A DNA stretch of 64,000 bases from Planobispora longispora (GCF_016863135.1 NZ_BOOH01000047.1:52894-116893), one strand, 5' to 3'. Positions 1 through 8,040 are shown, numbered from the stretch's first letter. Program-made: numbers and translations. Notes: generated from the sequence alone by a model not told the origin.

Positions 1-787
1 ACAACGAGCGATCACTGATGCTGGTGCGCCAGGCGATCTGCCGGGTGGACAGCTCGGCATGGTGGGAGCTGCCGGCCGGGTGGGCGGCGGCCTCGGCCCG
101 GGCGTGCTCGCGGGTCTCGCGCACGATCAGCGTCGACAGACCGAGACCGAGGGCGGCGTAGGCGGCGCCGAGCAGGAACGGCGCCGGGCGCAGCCCGAAC
201 TGCCCGGCCAGATATCCGGCGGCCAGCGCGGTGGCGGCCACCGCCAGATAGCCGGCGGCCTCGTTGAAGCCCATGGCCAGGCCGCGCCGGGCGGGCCCGG
301 CCAGGTCGATCTTCATGATGATGGTGGTGGACCAGGTCAGCCCCTGGGAGAGACCCAGCAGCACGTTGGCGGCGATGATCCAGGCCCAGGACGGGCCCCA
401 GGCCAGCATCGCCGGAATCGGCAGCGCGATCAGCCACCCGGCCACCAGGACGGGCTTGCGGCCGAAAGCGTCCGACCAGGCTCCGGCGAAGAAGTTCGTG
501 ATCGCCTTGGTGGCGCCGAAGGCCAGGATGTAGGTCAGCGCCGCGGTGTGGGCCGACAGGCCGAAGACGGTCTCGGCCAGCAGCGGCAGCGTGATGCGTT
601 CCTGGCCGAGCATGCCGCCGACCAGGGCGTTGACCGCCACCAGCAGGATGAACTGGGGAAGGTTGGCGGCCAGGCCCAGCCGGATGCCCGACTCGGTGCC
701 GGCGGTGCCCCCGGTGGTGTTCCTGCCGTTGCCACCAGTACTGCCGGTGTCGTCGGTGTCTCCGGGAGCGGGGGTGGGAGCGCTCAC
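1..787 (-). CDS. MFS transporter, C-terminus cut by window edge
   Basis: Reading leftward from GTG at 787, an open frame runs off the window without a stop, giving about 262 codons. After a Gly/Thr-rich N-terminal tail come several hydrophobic helices and a loop reading GAWSDAFGRKPVLV, a good match to MFS motif A (G-x-x-x-D-x-x-G-R-K) between TM2 and TM3. About the first six helices are visible. The start overlaps the stop of the upstream metallo-hydrolase gene by 4 bp (GTGA at 784-787), so the two are probably translated together. Substrate cannot be read from the sequence; the context suggests export of a sulfur compound or other small molecule linked to persulfide handling, which is inference. 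Confidence 0.85.
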   Translation of the reverse strand, partial: MSAPTPAPGDTDDTGSTGGNGRNTTGGTAGTESGIRLGLAANLPQFILLVAVNALVGGMLGQERITLPLLAETVFGLSAHTAALTYILAFGATKAITNFFAGAWSDAFGRKPVLVAGWLIALPIPAMLAWGPSWAWIIAANVLLGLSQGLTWSTTIIMKIDLAGPARRGLAMGFNEAAGYLAVAATALAAGYLAGQFGLRPAPFLLGAAYAALGLGLSTLIVRETREHARAEAAAHPAGSSHHAELSTRQIAWRTSISDRSL

Positions 788-2127
788 GTCTGGCCCTCGG
801 CCAGCGTCCGGCCGGTGGCCTTGGCCCAGTCCTCGGGCCCGCCCCTCAGCACCCGCACGCTCCTGTGACCGATGCGCGCCAGCAGGCTGGCGGCGGTCAT
901 GGCGCGCTCGCCGTGCCCGCACATCACCGCCACCGGCCCGTCCGGCGCCGCGTCGGCACGGCCGGGCAGTGCGCCGAGCTCGATGTGCGCGGCACCGGGG
1001 AGGTGCCCGGCGGCGTACTCGGCGTCCTGGCGCACGTCCAGCACCTGCACCCCGTCCAGACGGTCGGCGCCGACCAGATCGATGCGCTGCGTCGGACCGT
1101 CCCAGGCGGCCATGCCGCCGGCCAGCTCGCCCGCGCACGCTTCATAGCCGATCTTCGCGGCCTGCCAGCCGATCTCCGCGACGTCCTGGCCGGGATCGCG
1201 GACGATGACGTACGGCGCGGCCGGATCGAGCAGCCAGCCCAGCCAGGAGGCGAACTGCCCGCGCAGCGGGATGGACAGCGCCCCGGGGATGTGGGCGGCG
1301 GCGAAGGCGCGCACCGGCCGCACGTCGACGATGACCGCCCCCTCGGCCCGCAGCCGCCGGACCGCCTCAGCCTCCAGCTCCGTGAGCGCGGGGGCACCGG
1401 TCATGACGGGCGCGCCGCGCCGGTTGGCCTCGGGCAGGGTCAGGAAATACGGCGGGAAGCTGCCCAGGCTGCCCAGCAGCGCGGCGACGAAGGCGTCCCC
1501 ATCCGGAACCTGCAGCAGTGGGTTGGCGGCCTTTTCGGCGCCGATGGTGGAGGTGCGCTGCGCGCCGGGCGGGGCCGAGCAGAACGAGCCCGCCCCGTGG
1601 GTGGGCCACAACGCGGTCTCCTCCGGCAGCTCCGCCAGGCGTCGCAGCGAGCGGTACTGGGCCCGGGCCAGCGCCTCGGTGTGCTCGGCTCCGGACAGGT
1701 CGGTACGGGCGGCCGAGCCGACGATCAAAGATCCGCCGGAGAAGACCCCCAGCGGACGGGGGCCGTCCAGCAGTACGAAGGCCAGGTGCTCGCCGGTGTG
1801 ACCCGGGGTGGCCAGGGCCCGCAGTGTCAGGCCGCCCAGGCCGACCTCGTCGCCGTCGGTCAGACCGGTGTGGTCGAAGGCGCGCATCCCGGCGGCCGAG
1901 GCCAGCACTCGGGCGCCGTCGTCGGCGGCCAGCTGCCGGGCGCCGGACAGGAAGTCGGCGTGCAGGTGGGTGTCGGCGGCGAAGGCCACCGTCAGACCGT
2001 GCGAGGCGGCGGCGGTGCGCAGGGCGCGCAGGTCCCGGCTCGCGTCCACGGCCAGCGCCCGGCCGTCACCGAGATCGACCAGGTAGGAGCTGTTGCCCAG
2101 CCCTTCGTCCACGATCGGGATGATCAC
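784..2127 (-). CDS. MBL-fold metallo-hydrolase with two rhodanese domains (persulfide dioxygenase-like)
   Basis: 447 residues. The N-terminal half is a metallo-beta-lactamase fold with the metal motif THLHAD (about residues 53-58), TPGHTGEH and later THGAG. Two rhodanese domains follow. The first (around DVRPVRAFAAAHIPGA) has no cysteine in its active loop and is probably structural; the second has VMCGHGERAM with a candidate catalytic Cys. This architecture is known in persulfide dioxygenase/sulfurtransferase proteins that oxidise glutathione or low-molecular-weight persulfides. The GTG start at 2127 has GGAGGA about 6 nt upstream. It is divergent from an ArsR-rhodanese gene and overlaps the MFS gene, forming one sulfur-stress locus. 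Exact substrate (mycothiol persulfide?) is inference. Confidence 0.85.
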   Translation of the reverse strand: MIIPIVDEGLGNSSYLVDLGDGRALAVDASRDLRALRTAAASHGLTVAFAADTHLHADFLSGARQLAADDGARVLASAAGMRAFDHTGLTDGDEVGLGGLTLRALATPGHTGEHLAFVLLDGPRPLGVFSGGSLIVGSAARTDLSGAEHTEALARAQYRSLRRLAELPEETALWPTHGAGSFCSAPPGAQRTSTIGAEKAANPLLQVPDGDAFVAALLGSLGSFPPYFLTLPEANRRGAPVMTGAPALTELEAEAVRRLRAEGAVIVDVRPVRAFAAAHIPGALSIPLRGQFASWLGWLLDPAAPYVIVRDPGQDVAEIGWQAAKIGYEACAGELAGGMAAWDGPTQRIDLVGADRLDGVQVLDVRQDAEYAAGHLPGAAHIELGALPGRADAAPDGPVAVMCGHGERAMTAASLLARIGHRSVRVLRGGPEDWAKATGRTLAEGQT

Positions 2128-2184
2128 GTTGTGTCCTCCGCTCTTACCTTCTACACTATTCCATGGACTTATGGAGGAATGTCA
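2128..2184. promoter_or_regulatory. Divergent promoter of sulfur locus with imperfect palindrome
   Basis: This 57-bp gap separates the two divergent sulfur genes, so both promoters must sit here or in the gene starts. It is AT-richer than its surroundings and contains ATTCCAT...ATGGAGGAAT, an imperfect inverted repeat around 2158-2181 that overlaps the ribosome site of the regulator gene. It could be the ArsR-rhodanese operator. The repeat is short and has one insertion, so confidence is low. Confidence 0.35.
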
Positions 2185-2841
2185 ATGGGTGACGTGATTG
2201 CCAAGACAGCACTGTTCGAGGGCTTCGCGCAGGTGGCCAAAGCACTGGCCAACGGCAAGCGACTGGAGCTGGTGGATCTGCTGGCCCAGGGTGAGCGCTC
2301 GGTTGAAGCCCTCGCGACCGCGGGCGGGCTCGGGCTGACCACCGCTTCCAACCATCTGCAGGTGCTGCGCCAGGCCGGCCTGGTGACCACCCGCAAGCAG
2401 GGCACCAAGGTCTTCTACCGGCTGGCCGGCACCGATGTGGCCGCCCTGTGGGCGCACCTGCGAGCCGTCGCCGCCGCGCATCTGGCCGAGGTCGAGCGGG
2501 CCCGCGCCGCCTACCTGGGGCCCGATGACGCCGAACAGGTCACCAGGGAGGAACTACTGGCTCGCATCCGGACCGGAGACGTCACCGTGATCGACGTGCG
2601 CCCGGCCGCCGAGTACGCCGCCGGGCACATCCCCGGCGCCGTCTCGATCCCGCTGGAGCAGCTCGCCGGCCGCCTGGCCGATCTGCCGGCCGATGGGCGG
2701 ATCGTGGCCTACTGCCGGGGCGCCTACTGCGTGATGGCCCACGAGGCGGTGCGGGAGCTGACCGCCCGCGGCCGCAACGCGGCGCGCCTGGCCGACGGCA
2801 TGCTGGAGTGGCGCCTGGCCGACCTGCCCGTGGCCGTATGA
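2185..2841 (+). CDS. ArsR-family regulator fused to a rhodanese domain
   Basis: 218 residues. Residues about 1-100 are an ArsR-type winged helix (KALANGKRLELVDLL and the recognition segment LTTASNHLQVLRQAGLV). Residues about 110-218 are a rhodanese domain with the active loop CRGAYC (about Cys177 and Cys182). Such fusions are known sulfide/persulfide-responsive repressors in which sulfur chemistry at the rhodanese or HTH cysteines may control DNA binding. The ATG at 2185 is chosen because GGAGGA at 2173-2178 lies about 6 nt before it; an in-frame ATG at 2179 abuts the same ribosome site. It likely controls the divergent metallo-hydrolase gene and itself. Its stop overlaps the next start (ATGA). 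Confidence 0.88.
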   Translation: MGDVIAKTALFEGFAQVAKALANGKRLELVDLLAQGERSVEALATAGGLGLTTASNHLQVLRQAGLVTTRKQGTKVFYRLAGTDVAALWAHLRAVAAAHLAEVERARAAYLGPDDAEQVTREELLARIRTGDVTVIDVRPAAEYAAGHIPGAVSIPLEQLAGRLADLPADGRIVAYCRGAYCVMAHEAVRELTARGRNAARLADGMLEWRLADLPVAV

Positions 2842-3131
2842 GCGCATCCGCCGCCCGCGAGCCGACGGTCCTGGACGGCGGTGATCGACGCTGCGTGCAA
2901 CTGCTGATCGAGCTGCGCCGCCTGACCGAAGCACTCGCTCCCGGGACCGTGGTGCATCTGATCGCGACCGATCCGGCCGCACCGATCGACCTGCCCGCCT
3001 GGTGTCACCTGACCCGCCATGCCTATCTCGGCGCACTGCCCGGCACTGCGCGCCCGACCTACGCGTTGCGCGTGCAGGCCGCCGTCCGGGAGACGCGGGC
3101 CGATTCGCCGTGGCGCCTCAGCGACCGGTGA
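2838..3131 (+). CDS. TusA/YedF-like sulfur-carrier protein
   Basis: 97 residues. It contains the TusA family signature in degenerate and conserved parts: DGGDRRCVQLLIEL corresponds to the CPxP helix, keeping the sulfur-carrying Cys but lacking the CPxP prolines, and TDPAAPIDLPAWCHLTRH matches the highly conserved second half (TDPAA..DIPAWC). TusA proteins relay persulfide sulfur between rhodaneses and acceptors. The ATG overlaps the TGA of the ArsR-rhodanese gene (ATGA at 2838-2841), so they form one translation unit. The loss of CPxP is odd; it may be a redox or regulatory carrier rather than a tRNA-thiolation relay. Confidence 0.8.
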   Translation: MSASAAREPTVLDGGDRRCVQLLIELRRLTEALAPGTVVHLIATDPAAPIDLPAWCHLTRHAYLGALPGTARPTYALRVQAAVRETRADSPWRLSDR

Positions 3132-3147
3132 GAAGCGCGGCCGGGCC

Positions 3148-3162
3148 CCGGCGATCCGCCGG
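3148..3162. terminator. Short hairpin between convergent genes
   Basis: CCGGCG-ATC-CGCCGG forms a 6-bp all-GC stem with a 3-nt loop, exactly in the 31-bp gap between the converging TusA and sigma-factor genes. There is no T-tract. It could act as a weak bidirectional terminator. Confidence 0.4.
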
Positions 3163-4383
3163 TCAGGTCCAGGTGAGCCGCTCTTCCAGCAGGGCCTGCT
3201 GGGCAGGATTGGCCGTCAGCTCCAGCGCTCGCGCATCGGCCCGGTGCGCCTCGGCATGGCGGCCCAGATCCCGCAGCAGCTCGGCGCGGGTGGCGTGCAG
3301 CAACGGATAGCGCTCCAGCCCTCGGTCCAGCTCGGCCAGCTCAGCCAGGGCGGCCTCGGGCCCGTGGGCGTAGCGCAGCGCGATCGCCCGGTGCAGCCGG
3401 CCCACCGGGGACGGCGCCAGCGCCAGCAGCAGGTCATACAGCACCACGATCTGCCGCCAGTCGGTGTCCTCGAAGCGCTCGGCCTCGGCGTGACAGGCCA
3501 CGATCGCGGCCTGCAGCTGGTACGGCCCCGGCCGCCGGTGCGTGCGGGCGGTGCGCACCAGCAGCGCGATGGCCTCCTCGATCACCTTGTGGTCCCACTG
3601 GGAGCGGTCTTGGTCGGCCAGCAGCACCAGGCGGCCGGCCGCGTCGAAGCGGGCCGCACCGCGGGCCCGGTGCAGCCGGATCAACGCCAGCAGCCCGGCG
3701 GCCTCCGGCTCCTTGGGCATCAGAGAGGCCAGCAGCGCGGCCAGCCATCCGGCATCGTCGACCAGGTCGCGGGCTTGGGCGCGCTCGGCGGTGCTGGACA
3801 GATACCCCTCGTTGAACAGCAGGTAGATGACCGCCAGCACCTGCTCCAGCCGCGACGGCAGTTCCTCGCCCGCCGGCATCCGGTACGGGATCCCGGCCTC
3901 GGCGATCTTCTTCTTGGCGCGGGTGATGCGCTGGGCCACGGTGGTCTCGGGCACCAGGAACGCCGCGGCGATCTGCGCGGCGCTCAGCCCGCACACCACC
4001 CGCAGGGTCAGTGCGATCTGCGCGGGCCGCGACAGTGCCGGGTGACAGCAGGTGAAGATCAGCCGCAGCCGGTCGTCCGGCTCGGCGGGCACCGGCCAGG
4101 CCAGCTGGGCCAGCTTGGCCCGGTAGGTCGATTCGCGGCGCAGCACGTCCAGACCGCGCCGCCGGGCCACGGTGAACAACCAGGCGTCCGGCCGCTCCGG
4201 CACCCCCTCGACCGGCCAGCGCTTGAGCGCGATCTCGACGGCGTCCTGCACCAGGTCCTCGGCCGCCGCGAAGTCCCCCAGCAGCGACACCAGGGATGCG
4301 GCCAACCGGCCCGCGTGCTCGCGCACCACGCGGGCCAGCGCCTCATGCGTCGCCGACTCGTCCACGCCTCTGCTCTCGTTCAC
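3163..4383 (-). CDS. ECF42-type RNA polymerase sigma factor with C-terminal TPR-like extension
   Basis: 406 residues, about twice a normal ECF sigma factor. Region 2 is near the N-terminus (SLLGDFAAAEDLVQDAVEIALKRWP), region 4 follows (LTLRVVCGLSAAQIAAAFLVPETTVAQRITRAKKKI), then a long helical C-terminal domain with SEL1/TPR-like character (YDLLLALAPSPVGRLHRAIAL; LERYPLLHATRAELLRDLG). This size and the adjacent DGPF gene identify the ECF42 group, which lacks an anti-sigma factor and uses its C-terminal extension for control. The GTG at 4383 lies 7 bp after the DGPF stop. Target genes probably include its own operon. Confidence 0.9.
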   Translation of the reverse strand: MNESRGVDESATHEALARVVREHAGRLAASLVSLLGDFAAAEDLVQDAVEIALKRWPVEGVPERPDAWLFTVARRRGLDVLRRESTYRAKLAQLAWPVPAEPDDRLRLIFTCCHPALSRPAQIALTLRVVCGLSAAQIAAAFLVPETTVAQRITRAKKKIAEAGIPYRMPAGEELPSRLEQVLAVIYLLFNEGYLSSTAERAQARDLVDDAGWLAALLASLMPKEPEAAGLLALIRLHRARGAARFDAAGRLVLLADQDRSQWDHKVIEEAIALLVRTARTHRRPGPYQLQAAIVACHAEAERFEDTDWRQIVVLYDLLLALAPSPVGRLHRAIALRYAHGPEAALAELAELDRGLERYPLLHATRAELLRDLGRHAEAHRADARALELTANPAQQALLEERLTWT

Positions 4384-4390
4384 CCGCCGA

Positions 4391-4729
4391 TCACGAAGCG
4401 GGACGGATCTCCACGATCGGGCACGCCGGCCAGGATCGCGCCAGCGCCAGCGCCTCGTCCAGATCGGCCACCTCGACCTCGGCGAACCCGCTGACCACCT
4501 CTTTGCCCTCGACGAACGGCCCGTCGGTGACGAGCGGCTCACCGCCGTCCAGCCGGACCGTGGTGGCGGTGTGCACCGGGTGCAGGTGCGTGTGGTGGGT
4601 GATCTTGTCGGCGTGCTCGGCGAACCAGCGGCCCACCGCGGCATAGGCCGCCTCCCGTTCGACCTCGCCCATCGCCGCCAGCTCCCGGGCGAACTGCTCG
4701 GTCTCGACGAACATCAGCACGTACTTCAT
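4391..4729 (-). CDS. YCII-related DGPF-family protein
   Basis: 112 residues starting MKYVLMFVETEQF, with the family motif VTDGPFVEGKEVV that names the DGPF group. These small ferredoxin-like-fold proteins are the standard neighbours of ECF42 sigma factors; their biochemical role is not settled. AGGAGA lies upstream of the ATG. The His-rich stretch ITHHTHLHPVHT in the middle is usual for the family. Encoded just upstream of the sigma factor and downstream of a VOC gene in the same direction, so the three probably form one operon. Confidence 0.9.
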   Translation of the reverse strand: MKYVLMFVETEQFARELAAMGEVEREAAYAAVGRWFAEHADKITHHTHLHPVHTATTVRLDGGEPLVTDGPFVEGKEVVSGFAEVEVADLDEALALARSWPACPIVEIRPAS

Positions 4730-4761
4730 GTGCGTTCTCCTCGCGGGTCGGAGGGCCGGCG

Positions 4762-5160
4762 TCAGGTGGCGGGCAGGGCGGCGTACAGGTCGATGCCGGT
4801 GCCGTCGGGGTCGGTCACGGTGGCATAGCGCATGCCCCAGAAGGCGTCGAACGGCTCGGCGATGCCGCGGTGGCCGGCCCCGGTCAGCTCGGCGTATTTG
4901 GCGTCGACGGCGGCGGGGGTGTCGAACTCGAAGCACAGCAGGGCGCGCGGGCCGCCAGTCGGGGCGCTCCAGCCGGGCAGGAACGGAGTGCGGAAGGCCT
5001 CGGTGTCCAGCATCAGGTGCAGCCCGCCGGGCAGGTCGCACGAGGCGTGCTCGGCAGTGTGGGGATCGAGCTTGAACTCCAGCCCGAGCCGGGCGTAGAA
5101 GGCGATGGCGGCCTGCATGTCGGAGACCACGATGTCGATGGTGTTCATCGTCGGATTCAT
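4762..5160 (-). CDS. VOC (glyoxalase/bleomycin-resistance fold) protein
   Basis: 132 residues with two beta-alpha-beta-beta-beta units: a first half MNTIDIVVSDMQAAIAFYARL and a second ending VTDPDGTGIDLYAALP. The VTDPDG(N/T)...DL end is typical of the VOC superfamily. The ATG at 5160 or the in-frame ATG at 5148 could start it; both give a full domain. It is first in the probable VOC-DGPF-ECF42 operon. The metal ligands of true glyoxalase I cannot be assigned with certainty, so substrate is unknown. Confidence 0.82.
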   Translation of the reverse strand: MNPTMNTIDIVVSDMQAAIAFYARLGLEFKLDPHTAEHASCDLPGGLHLMLDTEAFRTPFLPGWSAPTGGPRALLCFEFDTPAAVDAKYAELTGAGHRGIAEPFDAFWGMRYATVTDPDGTGIDLYAALPAT

Positions 5161-5560
5161 GACCTGCTCCGTTCGGGGATCGTTGGGCTGTCCCGGCTCG
5201 GTGAGGGCCGCCGCTCCAGCGCGGTGATCGAATGGAGACCTCCTCCTCCGTCATCCTGCCGGGCGGCCCGCTCACCGGCCTTACCTGCAAGACGATTCGC
5301 GGCCAGGCCGATACGACACTCCGGTGAAGATTGTTGCGCTTGGATCGCGCCGGGGGCACTCTCCTGCGGAAAGGCACCCGCCTGATGATGGAGGCGGCAG
5401 GTGACAGCAGTCGCCGGTCGGTTCGGGACAGCGCTCAGGTGCAGCCGCTGGGGTGCTCACACTCGACCAGCTCGTCCCAAGCTCCGGCGAGCCGCAAGGC
5501 AACCGCCTGTTCTGGTCGTCGATGCTCCTCGCACCGGTGTGCCGACCCGACCTCTCAGTG
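5161..5560. other. Intergenic region between VOC operon and TetR operator
   Basis: About 400 bp without a convincing gene on either strand. Short open frames here lack ribosome sites and recognisable domains. Apart from the ECF42-like promoter candidate at 5291-5318, nothing specific was found. Confidence 0.5.
5291..5318 (-). promoter_or_regulatory. Possible ECF42-type promoter for the VOC-DGPF-sigma operon
   Basis: On the minus strand TGTCGT (5318-5313) is followed after 18 nt by CGTC (5294-5291), about 130 bp upstream of the VOC start. ECF42 promoters are reported to use a TGTCGA-like -35 and a CGAC/CGTC-like -10, so this is a near match. Found by eye only; spacing is at the long end. Confidence 0.3.
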
Positions 5561-5603
5561 GAGTGAGTGCTCACTCGTTATTGACGGAGTGAGCACTCAC
5601 TCC
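5561..5603 (+). promoter_or_regulatory. Double palindromic TetR operator overlapping promoter
   Basis: Two 16-bp pseudo-palindromes, GAGTGAGTGCTCACTC (5561-5576) and GAGTGAGCACTCACTC (5588-5603), are exact reverse complements of each other and 27 bp apart. A -35-like TTGACG (5581-5586) lies between them and a -10-like TACAGT (5605-5610) follows 18 nt later. A repressor bound here would block RNA polymerase. Transcription would start about at the ATG at 5617, so the transcript may be leaderless. The neighbouring TetR is the likely ligand. Confidence 0.8.
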
Positions 5604-5616
5604 ATACAGTGGAGAC

Positions 5617-6237
5617 ATGACATCACCCCCCTCTCGCCGGCGCGCGCCGGCCATGAGCACCGAGCAGCGCCGGGCGATGATCGTGGCCGCGGCGCTGCCG
5701 CTGGTCGCCGAACACGGCGCCGCCGTCACCACCGGCCAGATCGCCCGAGCCGCCGGCATCGGCGAAGGCACCATCTTCCGCGTCTTCACCGACAAGGACG
5801 AACTCCTGGACGCCTGCACCGCCGAGGCGATGAACCCCGACCATGTCCTGCGCGAGCTGGCCTCGATCCCTCTGGACGATCCGCTGGCCGCCCGGCTGAT
5901 CCAGGCGGCCGAAGCCCTGCACGCCCACCTGGAGCGCATGGGCACCGTCATCGGCGCCCTGCACGCCTCCGGCCACCGCCGCGAGCGCACCTCCGCCGAC
6001 CGGCCGGCTCCGGGCAGCCGCCAGGCCTCGATGAAGGCGACCCGCGACGCCGTCACCGAACTGATCGAACCCGACCGGGCGGTGCTGCGCCTGGAACCGG
6101 AGAAGATCGCCGCGGTCTTCCTGGGAATGCTCTCCATCCGCTCCGGCCTGGCCTCCCACGAGGCGGAGGCGTCCCCCGACGAACTCGTCGACATCCTCCT
6201 GCACGGCACCCTGGCCGCCTCCGGGAGCCCGGCATGA
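5617..6237 (+). CDS. TetR/AcrR-family regulator
   Basis: 206 residues. The N-terminal HTH is clear (TTGQIARAAGIGEGTIFRVFTDKDELLDAC), followed by an all-helical ligand-binding domain. The ATG at 5617 is only 1 nt after GGAGA and about 7 nt after a -10-like box, consistent with a leaderless message; a second in-frame ATG (MSTEQRRAMI) lies 13 codons in. The double palindrome immediately upstream is almost surely its autoregulatory operator. The stop overlaps the start of a VOC gene (ATGA), so it controls and co-expresses that protein. The inducer is unknown. Confidence 0.88.
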   Translation: MTSPPSRRRAPAMSTEQRRAMIVAAALPLVAEHGAAVTTGQIARAAGIGEGTIFRVFTDKDELLDACTAEAMNPDHVLRELASIPLDDPLAARLIQAAEALHAHLERMGTVIGALHASGHRRERTSADRPAPGSRQASMKATRDAVTELIEPDRAVLRLEPEKIAAVFLGMLSIRSGLASHEAEASPDELVDILLHGTLAASGSPA

Positions 6238-6608
6238 CCATCACGCTGAACCACACCATCGTCCCCGCGCTGGACAACCGCCAGGCGGCCCGTTTCTTCG
6301 CCTCCCTCATGGGCCTGGAAGAACTGCCGCCCGCCGGCCGGAGTGGCCACTTCGCCCCGGTGCGGGTCAACGAGCAGCTGACCCTGGACTTCATGACCAC
6401 GGACGATCCCGTCGGTGTGCACCTGGCCTTCGATGTGGACCCGGCCGCCTTCGATCAGATCCTGGCCCGGCTGCAGCAGGCCGGCGTGCCGTACGGCAGC
6501 CGCCCCACCGAGCCCGGAAACGGCCGCATCGACCACCCGCTGTGCCCGCGCGGGCTGTTCTTCCTCGACGCCGCCGGCAACCTGTATGAGCTGATGTCCC
6601 CGGCCTGA
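6234..6608 (+). CDS. VOC-family protein co-transcribed with TetR
   Basis: 124 residues beginning MTITLNHTIVPALDNRQAARFFASLMGL and ending FFLDAAGNLYELMSP, a complete two-module VOC fold. The ATG overlaps the TetR stop by 4 bp, so the pair is translationally coupled. VOC proteins include glyoxalases, dioxygenases and drug-binding proteins; no metal-ligand set clearly points to one reaction. Because its expression is tied to a ligand-sensing TetR, it may bind or detoxify the TetR ligand (inference). Confidence 0.82.
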   Translation: MTITLNHTIVPALDNRQAARFFASLMGLEELPPAGRSGHFAPVRVNEQLTLDFMTTDDPVGVHLAFDVDPAAFDQILARLQQAGVPYGSRPTEPGNGRIDHPLCPRGLFFLDAAGNLYELMSPA

Positions 6609-6690
6609 CCGGCCGCCGCGAATCTGGCCGGTCGTCCTGCCAGCGGTACCGGCCCGTGATCACGACCTCGCCGCGGTCAAGCCCGCCCGC

Positions 6691-7072
6691 GACACGTCCT
6701 CGACCGATGCCCAGTGGATGGTGATCGCGCCATTGCCGCCCACGCGAGACCCGCGCCGGGGTGGCCGGCCGTTGAAGTTCCCGCGCCGGTTGATCATCGA
6801 TACGGTGCCGTACGTGCCGTACGTGTTGGGTAGCGGCTGGTCCCGCACGATCTGGCTCCGTGGGATGCGGCCTACCGGTGGTTTCGCGCCCGGACGGCCG
6901 ATGGCACCGGGGAGTGCGTCCATGACGCGCTGCGCAAGAAGGTCCGTGCTGCCGAGGGCCGTTACCCGCAGCCGTCGGCGGCGGTGCTGGATTCCCAGTC
7001 CGTGCGGACCCGCCAGGGCGGTGAGGCGATCGGGTACGACGCGGGCAAGCGGGTGCGGGGCCGTCACGGCCC
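6691..7072 (+). pseudogene. IS5-family transposase remnant
   Basis: Reading from 6691: TSSTDAQWMVIAPLPP... and GGRPLKFPRRLIIDTV, the usual N-terminus of IS5-type DDE transposases. The frame is then broken and about 20 residues are missing. A second frame resumes with LAPWDAAYRWFRARTADGTG and VLDSQSVRTRQGGEAIGYDA, which carries the first catalytic Asp (DSQSV). The sequence degrades after GKRVRGRHG near 7072. The rest of the transposase and the terminal repeats are missing. It is a dead insertion-sequence fragment. Confidence 0.8.
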
Positions 7073-7339
7073 GCAGGAAGAATCTGAAATCCCGACCTTC
7101 TACGGGCGCCAAAGCGGCGAGCGCCTGCGTCGGCCAGCGGATGAGTTCAGTGGTCGAGTCGACACCGAGACCATGAGGGCCGGTTCGTGGACGAATCGGC
7201 CCTCTGCCCTGCTGCATCGAAATCGACCAGGAAAACGGTGCGAGCGGTCACGTTCAGCGTACGCCTCCCTGCATTCTCGTGCCTGCTTGAAAGCTACGGC
7301 TGCTGCAGCGGGCCGACCGTGATCCTCCACAGTTTGGCC

Positions 7340-8040
7340 GTACCGGGCCGAACCCGTGGCGACGGATCGGCTCGATGCGAACGACCGCACCGGTGTTTCG
7401 ACGCCCAGCGCGCGGGCCATATCCGCAAGCAGCTCACGATGGAACTGCTCGTCCCCCAGCCTCCGCGCCGCCGTCATTGTGGCGCGGGCGAGAGCTTCAC
7501 CGTCGGGGGTGGCCTGCCGGCCCACGCCCCCCATGGAGAAGAACGCCCCGTGGCTCAGCCCAAGGAGCGAGCCCAGATCCTCAAGGTCGAGATGCGAGGC
7601 GAGCGAGGTCACCATCGCGGCGATGTGCGGCGTCAGCCGTTCCCAGGCCGGCCAGTCGCCTGGGCGGTCGTGGTCGAGTTCCGCACAGGAGTTCTGCGCA
7701 AGCCGTACAGCGGCCTCGCCGTCCAGCGCCCGCCGATATTCACCGAAGTCACGCCAGCGGGCGAACGGCGAGGCCAGGTAGGTCCCGGCCACACCGGCGG
7801 CCCGATCGAAGCCGGCCTGTGCCATCCGCCGGCGTCGACGCACCGTTGGCGGCCGGCACCGCGGGTGCATCGGCATTATCGAAGATCAGCAGACCGGGCT
7901 TCTGAGATCCCGCTTCCTCCAGGAACGTCAGAACCGCTCGGCGGCGATCGGAGAAGAGCGGATCATGGCCCGGTTCCTCGACGTCCTCACCCGGCTGCTC
8001 CAGGTCGTCGACGAAGGTGAGGTGATCTGCCCGCCGCGCG
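7340..8040 (-). pseudogene. NB-ARC/TPR-type ATPase gene remnant
   Basis: Minus-strand reading gives two incompatible frames. The right part (about 8040-7840) encodes LTFVDDLEQPGEDVEEPG and ...AVLTFLEEAGSQKPGLLIFDNADAP, in which GLLIFDNAD is a Walker-B/NB-ARC signature. The left part (about 7830-7390) encodes WRDFGEYRRALDGEAAVRLA and DWPAWERLTPHIAAM, typical of the region after the ATPase domain in actinobacterial NB-ARC-TPR proteins. The P-loop, most of the ATPase and the TPR end are gone. No start codon joins them. Together with the adjacent dead transposase it marks a rearranged stretch. Confidence 0.6.

Noticed and set aside
865..2841. Very long open frame on the plus strand running through the minus-strand metallo-hydrolase gene
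   Set aside because: Only the last 657 bp (ArsR-rhodanese) has a ribosome site and domains; the upstream part is an antisense shadow caused by high GC.
5281..5574. 97-codon minus-strand open frame upstream of the TetR gene
   Set aside because: No ribosome site and low-complexity Ser/Pro/Arg composition; it overlaps promoter elements.
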